A DNA stretch of 64,000 bases. It comes from Aquimarina aggregata. GTDB lineage: Bacteria > Bacteroidota > Bacteroidia > Flavobacteriales > Flavobacteriaceae. The stretch's first letter is position 1. Every line of letters begins with the position of its first letter. The notes beneath the pieces were generated by a model, which was given only the letters and a program-made list of their open reading frames with translations, was not told the origin of the DNA and made no database searches. The translations under genes and the position numbers were made by a program. Of the stretch, positions 34,650 through 44,470 are shown one piece after another. The stretch lies in assembly GCF_001632745.1 (NCBI RefSeq), contig NZ_LQRT01000060.1:248001-312000 (forward strand). Reading direction: 5' to 3'.

Positions 34650-37022
34650 TTATTGAGGCAAGGTTTTGCTCACAGCTAAAGTATCCTCCTTTTTTTCTAC
34701 ATATTCCTGCAAAGCAAAACTTTTTTTGATCACTACAGCATCATTTACAATAAAAGGTTTGGGCATCATTGTAGTTTCTCTTTTAGGTACAGAAAAAAGC
34801 GCATTGGTAAGGAGATCATAAGACGATTCGTAGAATACGAATTTCGGCAATGAATCTTTATGAAATTCCATTTGTAATTCTAAAGGCTCATTTTTATGTA
34901 CAAAATAGGACAACAAATGTTCTTTCCATCTTTTGGTAAATGCATTATAAGTTATACTATCAGAATATTCAAAATCAGTAGCTGTTTCTCCATTAACTTT
35001 TAAGTTTTTAAAATTAAAAACGGTTTCATTAAAGATGTCTATTCTATTTATATCTCGTTGTGGCGCGATACATAGATCTACATATCTATGATTTCCAATA
35101 ATAGTATCTTTACTGATGTCTAACTTTGATTGACGTATGTTTTTTGTAGGGGCTTGATTAGCATAGGTAAATGAGCGTCCGTATTTACTAATTAGTGTAT
35201 TTGCATTGTAAGTTTCTGCAATATTTTCATCAGCATTAATATAATTTTCGGTCCAAGGGTCCGGGTGTTTGTCATAAGATGCCCAAACCGCTTTATTTTG
35301 ATCTGCATCAAGTATATAAATAAGACTATTGGGTTTTTGTCTATTTTCTGTCGTATCGGATTTTATGTGAGTTGTAATCAATAAAACTAAAGTAAGAACA
35401 AGACCAATATTACCAACAAGATTTTTTCGTTTATAGAACCCAAAAACAGGTAATAATATTCCAAATAATAGTACAGACAATATAGCTGATACATAAAGAA
35501 TATTTAATCCTAAAGCAACCGGAAATGACGCAATAAATGGTGAAAGAAGAAAAATTGATGGAAATGCTAGAATTACCATTAAGTAAGGGTTAGGTTTCTT
35601 TTGTCTTATCAAGACAAAGAAAGAAAGTAATCCAAAAAGCATAATGATTATAAAATAACTTGCACCCTTTAGATATACGGCCGACATGATCGAAATTACT
35701 AACCACATAAATAAGGGAGCAATCATTAAACTGGTTAGTTTTTCAGGTTTTCCAAATCTGGCATATACTTTAAAGCAAATTGAAACTGAAAACACAATGA
35801 ATAGGGCAATGTATATATAGCCATTATACGTAAATCCATGCTGTATTTCCTGATATTGGGGGTAGATTATTTTAAACAATTCCCAAAGTCCAAAGGTGAG
35901 AAACCCAGCAAGATTTAATGCTAATAGAAACAGACCAAAACCTTTTAAAACAGAAGAAAATTGAATTCTATAGGCAAATTTGGCATAAATAATCAATGCG
36001 ATAAATAAAACAATTGATATGATTAACAATATATAAATCCAGCTAAAAGGATATTTTACAAGTTTGAAAATTGGGATGTTAAAATAAATATAGTCTTTAT
36101 CAGACTTTAGATTAGTGATATCTGCTTCAGAAAAATAAGATATTAGAGGCATTAGATAGTTTCCTTGATGCTGTAAGGTTGTAAGATCTAAATTTTGCCA
36201 TGTATCATTTGCAGTATGATAATCAAAATGGTCATCTATAAAGGCAAAGTTAAAACCTTCTATATCCCCTTGTTCTCTTAGTACAGTAAGGTCTGTATCG
36301 TTAGGTAACATTTTGTAAATACTATATGCTAACGAATTGGTTACAGGGTATCGTACTCCTGCTTTAGAAAACTCTTCAATCATTTTCCCATTTTTCCCAT
36401 TGGTCTCTATAAGCATATATGAATCTCCACCGCTCCCTCTAGATTCAAAATTAAGAGTAAGCCCTATATTTTTACTCCATTCGTGTTTTTTGACAAAAAG
36501 ATCTGCTCCATTAAGTCCTAATTCTTCTCCATCGGTAATACAAATAATGATATCATTTTTTGGTGTTTTATTAGTTGCAAGATATGCTCTAATACCTTCC
36601 AAAATTGTTGCAACCCCACTTGCGGCATCACTTGCACCAAAAGAGGAGTGTTGAGAGCTATCATAATGAGACATTATCATTAATGCTTTACCATTACTAC
36701 TTCCTTTTATTTTGGCAAGGATATTTTGTGGCCTGCTACAGTTGCCTGATTTACCAATAGAAAACCCTTCTTGAATTTGAGGCTGTAGCCCCATTTTAGA
36801 TAATTCATTTACAATATATGATTTAGCTTCCTCGTGGGCAGGACTTCCTAGGTAATGAGGTTTTTCTGCAATGCTTTTGACATGCTCCAGCGCGCGTAGG
36901 GTAGAAAATTCTTGTTTAGGTGTGTTAAGATCTGTTATGGTATGTGATTTACTACTATGAAAAGTATAGTAGATAGAAATTATGATGAGAAAAAGGGTAA
37001 TTAATGAGGGAAACTTGCGCAT
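34650..37022 (-). CDS. Membrane-bound M28 zinc aminopeptidase
   Basis: 790 aa. After one N-terminal hydrophobic segment comes a complete M28 peptidase domain: His119 and Asp121 in SHYDSS, Asp132 in GASDAASG, the catalytic pair Glu166-Glu167 in DGEELGLNGAD, Glu193 in NFESRG and His269 in DYHTANDTWQNLD. All expected metal ligands are therefore present. Residues about 315-580 carry eight to nine hydrophobic segments, and a soluble C-terminal domain follows. The layout resembles the vacuolar/ER M28 membrane peptidases (Pff1/ERMP1 type), which are widespread in Bacteroidetes. Predicted to trim peptides outside the inner membrane. First gene of its operon. Confidence 0.93.
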   Translation of the reverse strand: MRKFPSLITLFLIIISIYYTFHSSKSHTITDLNTPKQEFSTLRALEHVKSIAEKPHYLGSPAHEEAKSYIVNELSKMGLQPQIQEGFSIGKSGNCSRPQNILAKIKGSSNGKALMIMSHYDSSQHSSFGASDAASGVATILEGIRAYLATNKTPKNDIIICITDGEELGLNGADLFVKKHEWSKNIGLTLNFESRGSGGDSYMLIETNGKNGKMIEEFSKAGVRYPVTNSLAYSIYKMLPNDTDLTVLREQGDIEGFNFAFIDDHFDYHTANDTWQNLDLTTLQHQGNYLMPLISYFSEADITNLKSDKDYIYFNIPIFKLVKYPFSWIYILLIISIVLFIALIIYAKFAYRIQFSSVLKGFGLFLLALNLAGFLTFGLWELFKIIYPQYQEIQHGFTYNGYIYIALFIVFSVSICFKVYARFGKPEKLTSLMIAPLFMWLVISIMSAVYLKGASYFIIIMLFGLLSFFVLIRQKKPNPYLMVILAFPSIFLLSPFIASFPVALGLNILYVSAILSVLLFGILLPVFGFYKRKNLVGNIGLVLTLVLLITTHIKSDTTENRQKPNSLIYILDADQNKAVWASYDKHPDPWTENYINADENIAETYNANTLISKYGRSFTYANQAPTKNIRQSKLDISKDTIIGNHRYVDLCIAPQRDINRIDIFNETVFNFKNLKVNGETATDFEYSDSITYNAFTKRWKEHLLSYFVHKNEPLELQMEFHKDSLPKFVFYESSYDLLTNALFSVPKRETTMMPKPFIVNDAVVIKKSFALQEYVEKKEDTLAVSKTLPQ

Positions 37023-37189
37023 TGTGTATTGGTTTTGTTAAAGGTAAGAAAAACGCTACAATTATTAAACTAATGCCAATTTAAAATGAATATTGTTACT
37101 ACACGTTTATTGATATCTTGTAATTAAAAAAGAAACGTTAAGAATGTGTCAAAAATCAGGTTTGAAATGTGCGAAAGTTCTAATGTAAT

Positions 37190-37220
37190 TTGAATAAGTA
37201 ATTGGGAATCACTATATTTA
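37190..37220 (+). promoter_or_regulatory. Predicted promoter of the CBS protein gene
   Basis: TTG at 37190-37192, a 20-bp spacer and TATATTTA at 37213-37220 fit the Bacteroidetes consensus apart from the final A. The coding start follows 25 bp later. Confidence 0.45.
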
Positions 37221-37244
37221 AGATTCACTAAATCACTAATTAAT

Positions 37245-37712
37245 ATGGGAATAATCAGTTTTCAAGGGGCTCGATCTAAGACTAAGAAGCAAGACGAGAC
37301 ACAAATAAAAGTTTCGGATTATATGACAAGAGATCTGATTACATTTAGCCCAAATCAACCAGTTATGGAAGTAATTGAAACCCTAGTCAAGCATAAGATC
37401 TCTGGGGGGCCGGTTGTAAATGATCAAAATCAATTACTGGGTATAATCTCTGAAGGAGATTGTATTAAACAATTAAACGAAAGTCGTTATTATAACATGC
37501 CTATTGACGATGCTACAGTCGATAAATTTATGGTTAAGGATGTCGAAACAATAGATGGAAATCTTAATATTTTCGATGCGGCCAATAAATTTATCCAGAC
37601 AAAGAGAAGACGTTTTCCTATCCTTGAAGATGGAAAATTAGTCGGTCAAATAAGTCAAAAAGATGTTATGAAAGCAGCATTAAGGATGAATAGCCAAAAT
37701 TGGCATAAGTGA
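37245..37712 (+). CDS. Two-CBS-domain protein
   Basis: 155 aa consisting of a short basic N-terminus and two CBS units: VSDYMTRDLITFSPNQPVMEVIETLVKHKISGGPVV...GIISEGDCI, then VDKFMVKDVETIDGNLNIFDAANKFIQTKRRRFPIL...GQISQKDVM. Free-standing CBS pairs bind adenine nucleotides and act as energy or redox sensors; no effector domain is attached and no partner is encoded nearby, so the target is unknown. The gene has its own promoter and terminator. Confidence 0.92.
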   Translation: MGIISFQGARSKTKKQDETQIKVSDYMTRDLITFSPNQPVMEVIETLVKHKISGGPVVNDQNQLLGIISEGDCIKQLNESRYYNMPIDDATVDKFMVKDVETIDGNLNIFDAANKFIQTKRRRFPILEDGKLVGQISQKDVMKAALRMNSQNWHK

Positions 37713-37731
37713 CACAAACGTCAATGCTATT

Positions 37732-37770
37732 AAAAGGTACAAAGCCGTTAAGGATTTGTACCTTTTTTTT
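37732..37770. terminator. Intrinsic terminator between convergent genes
   Basis: AAAAGGTACAAA pairs with TTTGTACCTTTT around GCCGTTAAGGA, and a run of T follows on the plus strand. It ends the CBS gene and overlaps the stop of the minus-strand zinc-ribbon gene. Confidence 0.88.
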
Positions 37771-38116
37771 AATTTCTTTTTACCAAGGCATAAAATTCAT
37801 TTTCTAAAGGTAAATACCCCTGATCATACACAAAATAATAGGTATTGCCAGTTTTGGTTACATAAATGCTTGTAAAATGTTGAAAATCGAAACCTTTGGC
37901 AATAAGCCTCGCTTTGGTTGTCTTAGTTTTTTCATTTGGATTAAGAGCTTCGAGAATACGGTAATTTTTGCGCAGTAAATTATTAATATTACGAACTAAA
38001 TTTTTACTGTCTTTATTTAATTGATTATTGAAAGCATTTCGGCAGTAGTCACTACAGAATTTTTTATCTGCACGACCAATAATTCTATCTCCGCATACGG
38101 GACACTCTTTTTGCAT
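37769..38116 (-). CDS. Small zinc-ribbon protein of Bacteroidetes
   Basis: 115 aa with an N-terminal zinc-binding motif, CPVCGDRIIGRADKKFCSDYC, whose four cysteines (C-x2-C, then C-x3-C) fit a DUF2116-like ribbon. The remainder is a basic helical linker (RNINNLLRKNYRILEALNP) and a C-terminal part ending YYFVYDQGYLPLENEFYALVKR. Proteins of this form are common and uncharacterised in Flavobacteriia; nucleic-acid binding is plausible but unproved. Confidence 0.82.
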   Translation of the reverse strand: MQKECPVCGDRIIGRADKKFCSDYCRNAFNNQLNKDSKNLVRNINNLLRKNYRILEALNPNEKTKTTKARLIAKGFDFQHFTSIYVTKTGNTYYFVYDQGYLPLENEFYALVKRN

Positions 38117-38190
38117 CTTAATTCTTCATTTAAAGGTCAATATACTAATAAATATCCGTGTACAAATGACTAAGCGAATTTCAGTAGTGT

Positions 38191-39093
38191 TTAAAAGAAG
38201 ATACTTTGTGCCAATCTAAAGGTATTTGCATGAGCTTCTATAATGATTTTTATATCAGGAGAGTATCCCCCGCCCATAGCACACATTACAGGAATATTGT
38301 GATCAAAACAAGTTTGTAACACAAATCGATCCCGTTCTTCGCAACCCTTTAGGGTACAACCTAATTTTCCCAATTTATCTGTATTTAAAATATCAACTCC
38401 TGAAAGATAATAGATAAAATCTGGCTGTTGGTCTCGGATAAGCTTAGGTAATGTTTCTTTTAGAGCCTTTAGATAAGAATCATCATTAGTTTGATCTGAA
38501 AGCGCTATATCCAGATCAGATTTTTCTTTTTTAAAAGGGTAATTATTTGCTCCGTGCATCGAGAAGGTAAATACACTAGGATCATTTTTAAAAATTTCTG
38601 CAGTTCCGTTTCCTTGATGTACATCAAGATCTACAATTAGTACTTTTTTTACGAGCTCTTTTTCTAAAAGATATCGAGCGCCAATGGCTTGATCATTAAA
38701 TAAGCAAAAAGCTTCTCCGTGATCTGTATAGGCATGATGAGTGCCTCCTGCTATATTCATTGCGATACCATACTGCAGCGCATATTCAGAGGCCTTTATC
38801 GTACCGTCTGCTATAATGATCTCTCGATCAACCAACTCTTTGGATAATGGGAACCCTATTTTTCTAGCTACTTTTGGGATTAAAGATAATTCGATCAGAC
38901 TTTTATAGTATTCTTCCGTATGAATGGCTAAAATAGGTTTTGAATCTGGAATTTCAGGTTCAAAAAAATTATCTACCGTACAAGTTCCTTCATGTAACAA
39001 CTGTTTAGGTAACAACTCATATTTAATCATCGGAAACCTATGCTTTTCAGGCAAAGGATGTGTGTAGATTGGATGATAGGCTATTTTGAGCAT
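38191..39093 (-). CDS. Histone-deacetylase-family (AcuC-like) deacetylase
   Basis: ATG at 39093 begins MLKIAYHPIYTHPLPEKHRFP, the family N-terminus; ten upstream residues in the longer frame are not typical. The 300-aa enzyme has the class II/AcuC arginase-deacetylase motifs: NIAGGTHHAYTDHGEAFCLFND with the two catalytic His, VLIVDLDVHQGNGTAEIF supplying the zinc Asp and His, FSMHGANNYPF, and MCAMGGGYSPD with the GGGY active-site loop. It probably removes acetyl groups from small molecules or polyamines, or from acetyl-CoA synthetase; the substrate is not visible. The gene starts 19 bp after the preceding gene's stop. Confidence 0.93.
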   Translation of the reverse strand: MLKIAYHPIYTHPLPEKHRFPMIKYELLPKQLLHEGTCTVDNFFEPEIPDSKPILAIHTEEYYKSLIELSLIPKVARKIGFPLSKELVDREIIIADGTIKASEYALQYGIAMNIAGGTHHAYTDHGEAFCLFNDQAIGARYLLEKELVKKVLIVDLDVHQGNGTAEIFKNDPSVFTFSMHGANNYPFKKEKSDLDIALSDQTNDDSYLKALKETLPKLIRDQQPDFIYYLSGVDILNTDKLGKLGCTLKGCEERDRFVLQTCFDHNIPVMCAMGGGYSPDIKIIIEAHANTFRLAQSIFF

Positions 39094-39112
39094 GTAAAAA
39101 ATTATTAAATAT

Positions 39113-40585
39113 TCAATCCTCAAATTTTCTTAGAAAATACTTTTTGTGAAGAGAATTATAATATCCATGTATAAAATAGTCATTAAATTTAAAAACAGTC
39201 TCGGCTTTTTTATTAAAAAGTATACCGTCAGAAAATTCTTTAATATGATCAAAGGCATTTACAGCTACTTCTCCTTGAACATGTGTGATGTTTTCATCAA
39301 ATAAACAATCAATACGAGTAGATTTTGTATGTGTGTAGCCCGAATATGCATAAAATGTCGGTGTTACGAATGTATTTCCTAAGCCAGCAACTGCCCCGCC
39401 TATTGCTCCAAACCCAACCATTGGCATACCAAATCCACCACCACCTGCAGCAATTTCCTTTACACCTCCCAAAGTAACGCGTATGGTATCTTGTTTATGT
39501 AGTACAGAAACAGCAATGTTGGATAGTGCAATTTTTCGTAAGAATTTTTGAGTTTTTTCCATTTCACGGTGTGAATTGTAATATCCTCCTTCCTGAATAA
39601 TAGGAGTGTTCTTGAAAGAAATTGAGTCTTCTTTTTGTAAAGTAATTTCTTTTATTATTTTTTTAGAGTCTAAATCAGTTACATTGAATTTCATTTCACC
39701 TCGCATACCACTAATTTGATAGAGTAGTTTCTTTGATAAAAAAGAGTTTGATTTAACAAATTGTTTATTGTTTCTATTAACACCATCCAATTGAGGTTTT
39801 TCAATAGAGGTAAGATCAAAGCTATTTGTTTTAAGATCAAGGGTAATAAGTTGACTATATCGATTGCTAATATCCAGTGATAATATAATACGATCATCCT
39901 GTATGTAAAGTTTTGTTTTTTTTGAGCTAGCTTCTAAAGCATTAGGGATGTCAGATTCTATGCGCTCAATATTAAGTTTAGAGCTATTTAATGAAGCGAA
40001 AGCCCTGTACAGTAGCATTGGTTTATCATATTTATCAAAGAAAATCTCATTTGTAAGATCATACTCCAAAGTTTCTATATTGGCAGCCTTTTTTATCTTG
40101 TGAACGTTTATTTTTGAAGTTTTAGGGATAAGGGTGAGTATAAAAATTTGATTCTTATGGGCAAAAGCTTCTAAATAACGTTCATTTTTTGATAAAATAG
40201 GAGTAGTTATTAAATCAGTTGTCTTTGTTTGCGAATCAATTGTAATAAGTTCTAATTTCTTTTTAGAGTTATTTGATACTAAAAATAAATATTGTCCATT
40301 ATTTGATTCTACAGCATCAATGATGTTTTTTGCTTGGGTTTTTGGTCTTTCAAATTTTAGTTGATCAAGTAAATTAAACGTTTTGTCATATTTATTTAAG
40401 TACATTGTTTTGCGGTCTACAATAAACAATGATAATTCTTTTGAAACTGAATTTATAATTGGAATAGACTCTCTTCGATCACTTAGACCACCTTTTAAAC
40501 GTAATGGGTTTTCAGAAATTACTTCCTGAGAAAAAAGAGAAACGAAAGAGAATAGTAAAAATAAAACTGTGATATGCTTTTTCAT
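39113..40585 (-). CDS. Secreted hypothetical protein, propeller-like with Gly-rich segment
   Basis: 490 aa, signal peptide MKKHITVLFLLFSFVSLFSQ. Residues about 30-340 look like repeated beta units of about 50 residues (for example QYLFLVSNNSKKKLELITIDSQTKTTDLITTPIL and YIQDDRIILSLDISNRYSQLITLDLKTNSFDL), compatible with a beta-propeller. Residues about 377-403 form an unusual Gly-rich hydrophobic run (AAGGGGFGMPMVGFGAIGG) inside the otherwise charged sequence. I do not recognise the family. It is probably co-transcribed with the deacetylase gene 19 bp downstream, although a periplasmic protein and a cytoplasmic deacetylase have no obvious link. Confidence 0.75.
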   Translation of the reverse strand: MKKHITVLFLLFSFVSLFSQEVISENPLRLKGGLSDRRESIPIINSVSKELSLFIVDRKTMYLNKYDKTFNLLDQLKFERPKTQAKNIIDAVESNNGQYLFLVSNNSKKKLELITIDSQTKTTDLITTPILSKNERYLEAFAHKNQIFILTLIPKTSKINVHKIKKAANIETLEYDLTNEIFFDKYDKPMLLYRAFASLNSSKLNIERIESDIPNALEASSKKTKLYIQDDRIILSLDISNRYSQLITLDLKTNSFDLTSIEKPQLDGVNRNNKQFVKSNSFLSKKLLYQISGMRGEMKFNVTDLDSKKIIKEITLQKEDSISFKNTPIIQEGGYYNSHREMEKTQKFLRKIALSNIAVSVLHKQDTIRVTLGGVKEIAAGGGGFGMPMVGFGAIGGAVAGLGNTFVTPTFYAYSGYTHTKSTRIDCLFDENITHVQGEVAVNAFDHIKEFSDGILFNKKAETVFKFNDYFIHGYYNSLHKKYFLRKFED

Positions 40586-40662
40586 AAAAATGGTTATATA
40601 CTCTTATGAATGTCATAAGAGTCACATTTGTTACCTATAAGTGCCGTATATGTTAGAAAAAA

Positions 40663-42729
40663 TTAATTAACTACTGCACCAGGGTTTACATTATCTTCAT
40701 CAGGATTTAAGAATACAATTTTACCTTCTGGGTTTTCGGTCATTAAAATCATACCTTCACTTTCTACCCCACGCAACTTTCTTGGGGCAAGGTTTACCAG
40801 TACAGTTACTTTTTTACCAATTATTTCTTCTGGAGTAAAGTGTTCTGCAATACCAGAAACAATGGTTCTTACATTGATTCCTGTATCGACTTTAAGCACG
40901 AGTAATTTTTTAGCTTTAGCCATTTTTTCGGCTTCTATAATTGTACCGATTCTCATGTCTAATTTGGTAAAATCATCAAAAGTGGCTGTTTCCTTTTGTG
41001 GTTCTACCACCTTGTTTTCGGCTTCGTTAGCTTTTTTGGTAGCTTCTAGTTTATCTAGTTGTTTTTGGATATCTGTATCTTCAATTTTTGAGAACAGAAG
41101 TGTTCCTTTTTCAATTTTGTGTCCTGCAGGAAGCAAAACATCTTTTGAAGCAATTTCATTCCATTGTGTTTCAATGTTATTTGAAGAAATTGCAAGAATA
41201 GCATCTAATTTTTTAGAAGTAAAAGGTAAAAAAGGCTCAGATAACGTGGTTAGTGCTGATGCAATTTGTAAAGCAACATACATTACTGTTTTAGTACGCT
41301 CTTCATCTGTTTTAATTGTTTTCCAGGGTTCTTCGTCTGCGAGATATTTGTTTCCTAGTCGTGCTACGTTCATCAATTCCTGACTAGCTTCTCTAAATCT
41401 ATATCGCTCTATAGAGCTTGATATAACAGCCGGATATGCTTTTAATTCAGTTAATGTCTGTTCGTCAATTTCGGAAAATTTGCTTGGGGTGGGAACAACC
41501 CCATCATAGTACTTATTTGTTAATACGACTACACGATTAATGAAGTTTCCAAAAATAGCAACTAGTTCGTTGTTATTTCTAGCCTGAAAATCTTTCCATG
41601 TAAAATCATTATCCTTAGTCTCTGGAGCATTAGCAGTAAGCGCATAACGCAATACATCTTGTTGATTTGGGAATTCTTCTAGGTATTCATGAAGCCATAC
41701 TGCCCAATTTTTGGAAGTAGATAATTTATTGCCTTCAAGGTTTAAAAACTCATTGGCAGGCACATTTTCAGGTAAAATATAACTTCCTTCTGCTTTTAGC
41801 ATACTAGGAAAAATAATACAATGAAAAACAATATTGTCCTTGCCTATAAAATGTACAAGCTTAGTATTTTTATCTTTCCAGTACGGTTCCCAATCTTTTC
41901 CTTCTCGTGCAGCCCACTCTTTGGTAGATGATATATAACCAATAGGCGCGTCAAACCAAACGTATAGTACTTTTCCTTCGGCTCCTTCAACCGGAACAGG
42001 AATCCCCCAATCCAAATCTCGAGTAACGGCTCTAGGTCTAAGACCATCATCTACCCAGGATTTGATTTGTCCATATACATTGGTTTTCCAATCTTTTTTG
42101 TGACCTACCAATACCCATTCTTTTAGAAAATCTTCATATTGATCTAGTGGTAAAAACCAGTGTTTTGTTTGTTTTAAAATAGGCTTAGCACCAGAAATAG
42201 TAGATTTTGGATTGATAAGATCGGTAGCATTAAGAGAACTACCACAGTTTTCACATTGATCTCCGTAGGCTTCTTCGTTTCCACATTTTGGACAGGTTCC
42301 TGTTACAAATCTGTCTGCAAGAAATTGATCAGCTTCTGGATCATATAATTGTTCAGAAGTCTCTTCTACAAATTTACCATCCTCATACATTTTTTTAAAA
42401 AATTCTGATGCGGTATCATGATGAATAGGGGCAGAGGTTCTGGAATAGTTATTAAAAGAAATTCCGAAATCTTCGAAAGATTTTTTAATTATTGCATGAT
42501 ATTTATCAATAATTACTTGTGGCGAAACACCTTCTTTTTTGGCACGCATAGGTATTGCAGCTCCATGTTCGTCACTACCACAGATAAAAGCAACATCATT
42601 GCCGGTAATTCTTAGATAACGAGAGTAAATGTCTGCAGGCACATAAACTCCTGCCAAATGACCTATATGAATTGGACCGTTAGTATACGGTAATGCTGCT
42701 GTAATGGTGTATCTCCCTTGTGTGCTCAT
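40663..42729 (-). CDS. metG: Methionyl-tRNA synthetase
   Basis: ATG at 42729 gives MSTQGRYTITAALPYTNGPIHIGHLAG with the HIGH signature; the frame to 42795 adds an unrelated hydrophobic prefix and is rejected. The 688-aa enzyme charges tRNA with methionine. A knuckle with two Cys pairs (CPKCGNEEAYGDQCENC) binds zinc, the second signature reads NKLSTSKNW (a KMSKS variant usual in this clade), and WFDAPIGYIS and FIGKDNIVFHCI are conserved. A C-terminal tRNA-binding EMAP/Trbp domain (FDDFTKLDMRIGTIIEAEKM) follows a helical linker and mediates dimerisation. A long hairpin lies 50 bp upstream of the start. Confidence 0.97.
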   Translation of the reverse strand: MSTQGRYTITAALPYTNGPIHIGHLAGVYVPADIYSRYLRITGNDVAFICGSDEHGAAIPMRAKKEGVSPQVIIDKYHAIIKKSFEDFGISFNNYSRTSAPIHHDTASEFFKKMYEDGKFVEETSEQLYDPEADQFLADRFVTGTCPKCGNEEAYGDQCENCGSSLNATDLINPKSTISGAKPILKQTKHWFLPLDQYEDFLKEWVLVGHKKDWKTNVYGQIKSWVDDGLRPRAVTRDLDWGIPVPVEGAEGKVLYVWFDAPIGYISSTKEWAAREGKDWEPYWKDKNTKLVHFIGKDNIVFHCIIFPSMLKAEGSYILPENVPANEFLNLEGNKLSTSKNWAVWLHEYLEEFPNQQDVLRYALTANAPETKDNDFTWKDFQARNNNELVAIFGNFINRVVVLTNKYYDGVVPTPSKFSEIDEQTLTELKAYPAVISSSIERYRFREASQELMNVARLGNKYLADEEPWKTIKTDEERTKTVMYVALQIASALTTLSEPFLPFTSKKLDAILAISSNNIETQWNEIASKDVLLPAGHKIEKGTLLFSKIEDTDIQKQLDKLEATKKANEAENKVVEPQKETATFDDFTKLDMRIGTIIEAEKMAKAKKLLVLKVDTGINVRTIVSGIAEHFTPEEIIGKKVTVLVNLAPRKLRGVESEGMILMTENPEGKIVFLNPDEDNVNPGAVVN

Positions 42730-42778
42730 AATGCTAAAAAATAAGGCACAAAGGTAATAAAAACCACTACAAGATATA

Positions 42779-42817
42779 ACCATTAGCCGATTCAAAATAT
42801 TTGGATCGGCTAATGGT
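42779..42817. terminator. Hairpin between DUF1501 gene and metG
   Basis: Thirteen-base arms ACCATTAGCCGAT (42779-42791) and ATCGGCTAATGGT (42805-42817) are perfectly complementary. It lies after the DUF1501 stop and 50 bp before metG, both on the minus strand. No T run follows on the minus strand, so it is either a poor terminator or a leader structure of metG. Confidence 0.5.
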
Positions 42818-42831
42818 AGTATTTATTGAAT

Positions 42832-44463
42832 TTATGAAATAATAATAGATTTGCTAAACTCACCGTTATTGGTCTCAATACGATATACATACGGGCCGGT
42901 ACTTAGTCTTGTATTTGCAGATTCTTTTACATTAATGACAAGATTTACACCTTCCATAAGCATCTCATTACTTAATGTTGCGACCTTTTGTCCTACAACA
43001 TTATATAAAGAAACATCTATATGCGTTGTTTGCGGAGATACGATATTAATAAATGTTTGACTATCACTATATGTAGGAATATGTGTTAACGTTTCTCCAT
43101 CTGTAGGGATATTAGGATTGGTACCTGAACAGTTGAATCCTAAGTCAAGCGATTCAAAGGGACCACCATCAGTATCTAATAAGGATCGTCCGACCAGACC
43201 TTCGTCAATGCATAGCCAATCTTTCATTACAGTGGCATATACACGTCTAAAATCCATAGTGTTTGATACGTTTCCTCCACGAGTTAAACTGTTTAAGTCA
43301 GGATGTTCCCCTACAAAACCATTTCCGTTTAGCGCAGTTCCAAAAAACATAGTTGGTGCTGCGGTACCATGATCGGTACCCAAAGAACCATTTTCTCTAA
43401 ATCGTCTACCAAACTCTGACATAGTCATCGTAAGTACCTTATCATCCCAGCCAGCGGCTGTTAAATCGGCATAGAAATTACTTATAGCCTCAGAGAAGGA
43501 TGTAAGTAATTGTTGGTGTCTTTGCGTTTGGTTATTGTGTGTATCAAAACCTCCTAAGGTTACTAAAAATACTTTAGTACCAAGATTTCCTTTAATCAAC
43601 CTAGAAATGATGCTAAACTGTCTTCCTAAACTGTCATCTAGATAACCACCAAAATCGGTAGATCTCTCGTAGGCTGCACTAATTACATCTGCATAATTAA
43701 ATGTAGTATTGGTGGCTTCTCTTAAATATCTTACTTTATCATCATAAGTACATTCATCTAAACCATCAAGATTATAAAAAGTTTCATTTTCTATGATTTG
43801 AAGTAATCTTCTAGGGTCTGAAACTGCAAAAGAATAATCACTTTGCGGACCTTTAAAAATTAAATTACCAATACTTCCTATCTGAATAGACGGTGGGCTT
43901 GGTGGCGGATTAAAAAAGTAATCAGGATAAATTTCGCCAAAATACCTACCCATGAAACCTGTTCGATCATCATCTTGTAGATTCGTATTGGCATAAATAT
44001 CAGAACCTTTAAAGTGAGATAATGATGAATCTTCATATCCAACACCATGAACAACTTTCATTTGGCCATCACCCCAAACGCCTTCTAATTTATTCATTGG
44101 TTTAGGCATGGCAAAGTCTTCATTAAGATTGATAAACTCACTAGGAGGTATTCGTATTAATGGTCTGGCATTGGCATATACGTCATAGTCATATACAGGG
44201 ATGATGGTATTAAAACCATCATTACCGCCACTTAGACGGACAAAAACACAAATATTCTCATTATTTGTGGCTTGACTTAATGCAATAGATAATGGGGATG
44301 GTCTTGACACCGATAAAGGAGTGTTGGCAAGCATCATTGAGCCTCCACCAACAAGACCAAGAGCCTGAAGAAATGATCTTCGGTTCCATTTTTTATGATC
44401 ATCGGTATTACAATTACCGTCTTTATCTAATTTTATATTTTGATTGTGATTCGTTTGACACAT
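42832..44463 (-). CDS. DUF1501 protein with Tat signal and T9SS sorting domain
   Basis: 543 aa. The twin-arginine motif NRRSFLQALGLVGGG at about residues 27-41 predicts Tat export in folded form. The DUF1501 domain (sulfatase/alkaline phosphatase-like fold) shows VFVRLSGGNDGFNTIIPV, DSSLSHFKGSDIYANTN, LVTLGGFDTHNNQ and MSEFGRRFRENGSLGTDHGTAAP. The final 85 residues (QTFINIVSPQTTHIDVSLYNVVGQKVATLSN to FSKSIIIS) are a T9SS type A-like sorting domain. Tat export followed by T9SS secretion is an unusual combination. It follows the DUF1800 gene by 7 bp; DUF1800-DUF1501 pairs are widely conserved but of unknown function. Confidence 0.92.
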   Translation of the reverse strand: MCQTNHNQNIKLDKDGNCNTDDHKKWNRRSFLQALGLVGGGSMMLANTPLSVSRPSPLSIALSQATNNENICVFVRLSGGNDGFNTIIPVYDYDVYANARPLIRIPPSEFINLNEDFAMPKPMNKLEGVWGDGQMKVVHGVGYEDSSLSHFKGSDIYANTNLQDDDRTGFMGRYFGEIYPDYFFNPPPSPPSIQIGSIGNLIFKGPQSDYSFAVSDPRRLLQIIENETFYNLDGLDECTYDDKVRYLREATNTTFNYADVISAAYERSTDFGGYLDDSLGRQFSIISRLIKGNLGTKVFLVTLGGFDTHNNQTQRHQQLLTSFSEAISNFYADLTAAGWDDKVLTMTMSEFGRRFRENGSLGTDHGTAAPTMFFGTALNGNGFVGEHPDLNSLTRGGNVSNTMDFRRVYATVMKDWLCIDEGLVGRSLLDTDGGPFESLDLGFNCSGTNPNIPTDGETLTHIPTYSDSQTFINIVSPQTTHIDVSLYNVVGQKVATLSNEMLMEGVNLVINVKESANTRLSTGPYVYRIETNNGEFSKSIIIS

Positions 44464-44470
44464 AGCAATT

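Noticed and set aside
40862..41383. 173-codon frame antisense to metG
   Set aside because: Long only because of the codon use of metG on the other strand; sequence is low in any recognisable motif.
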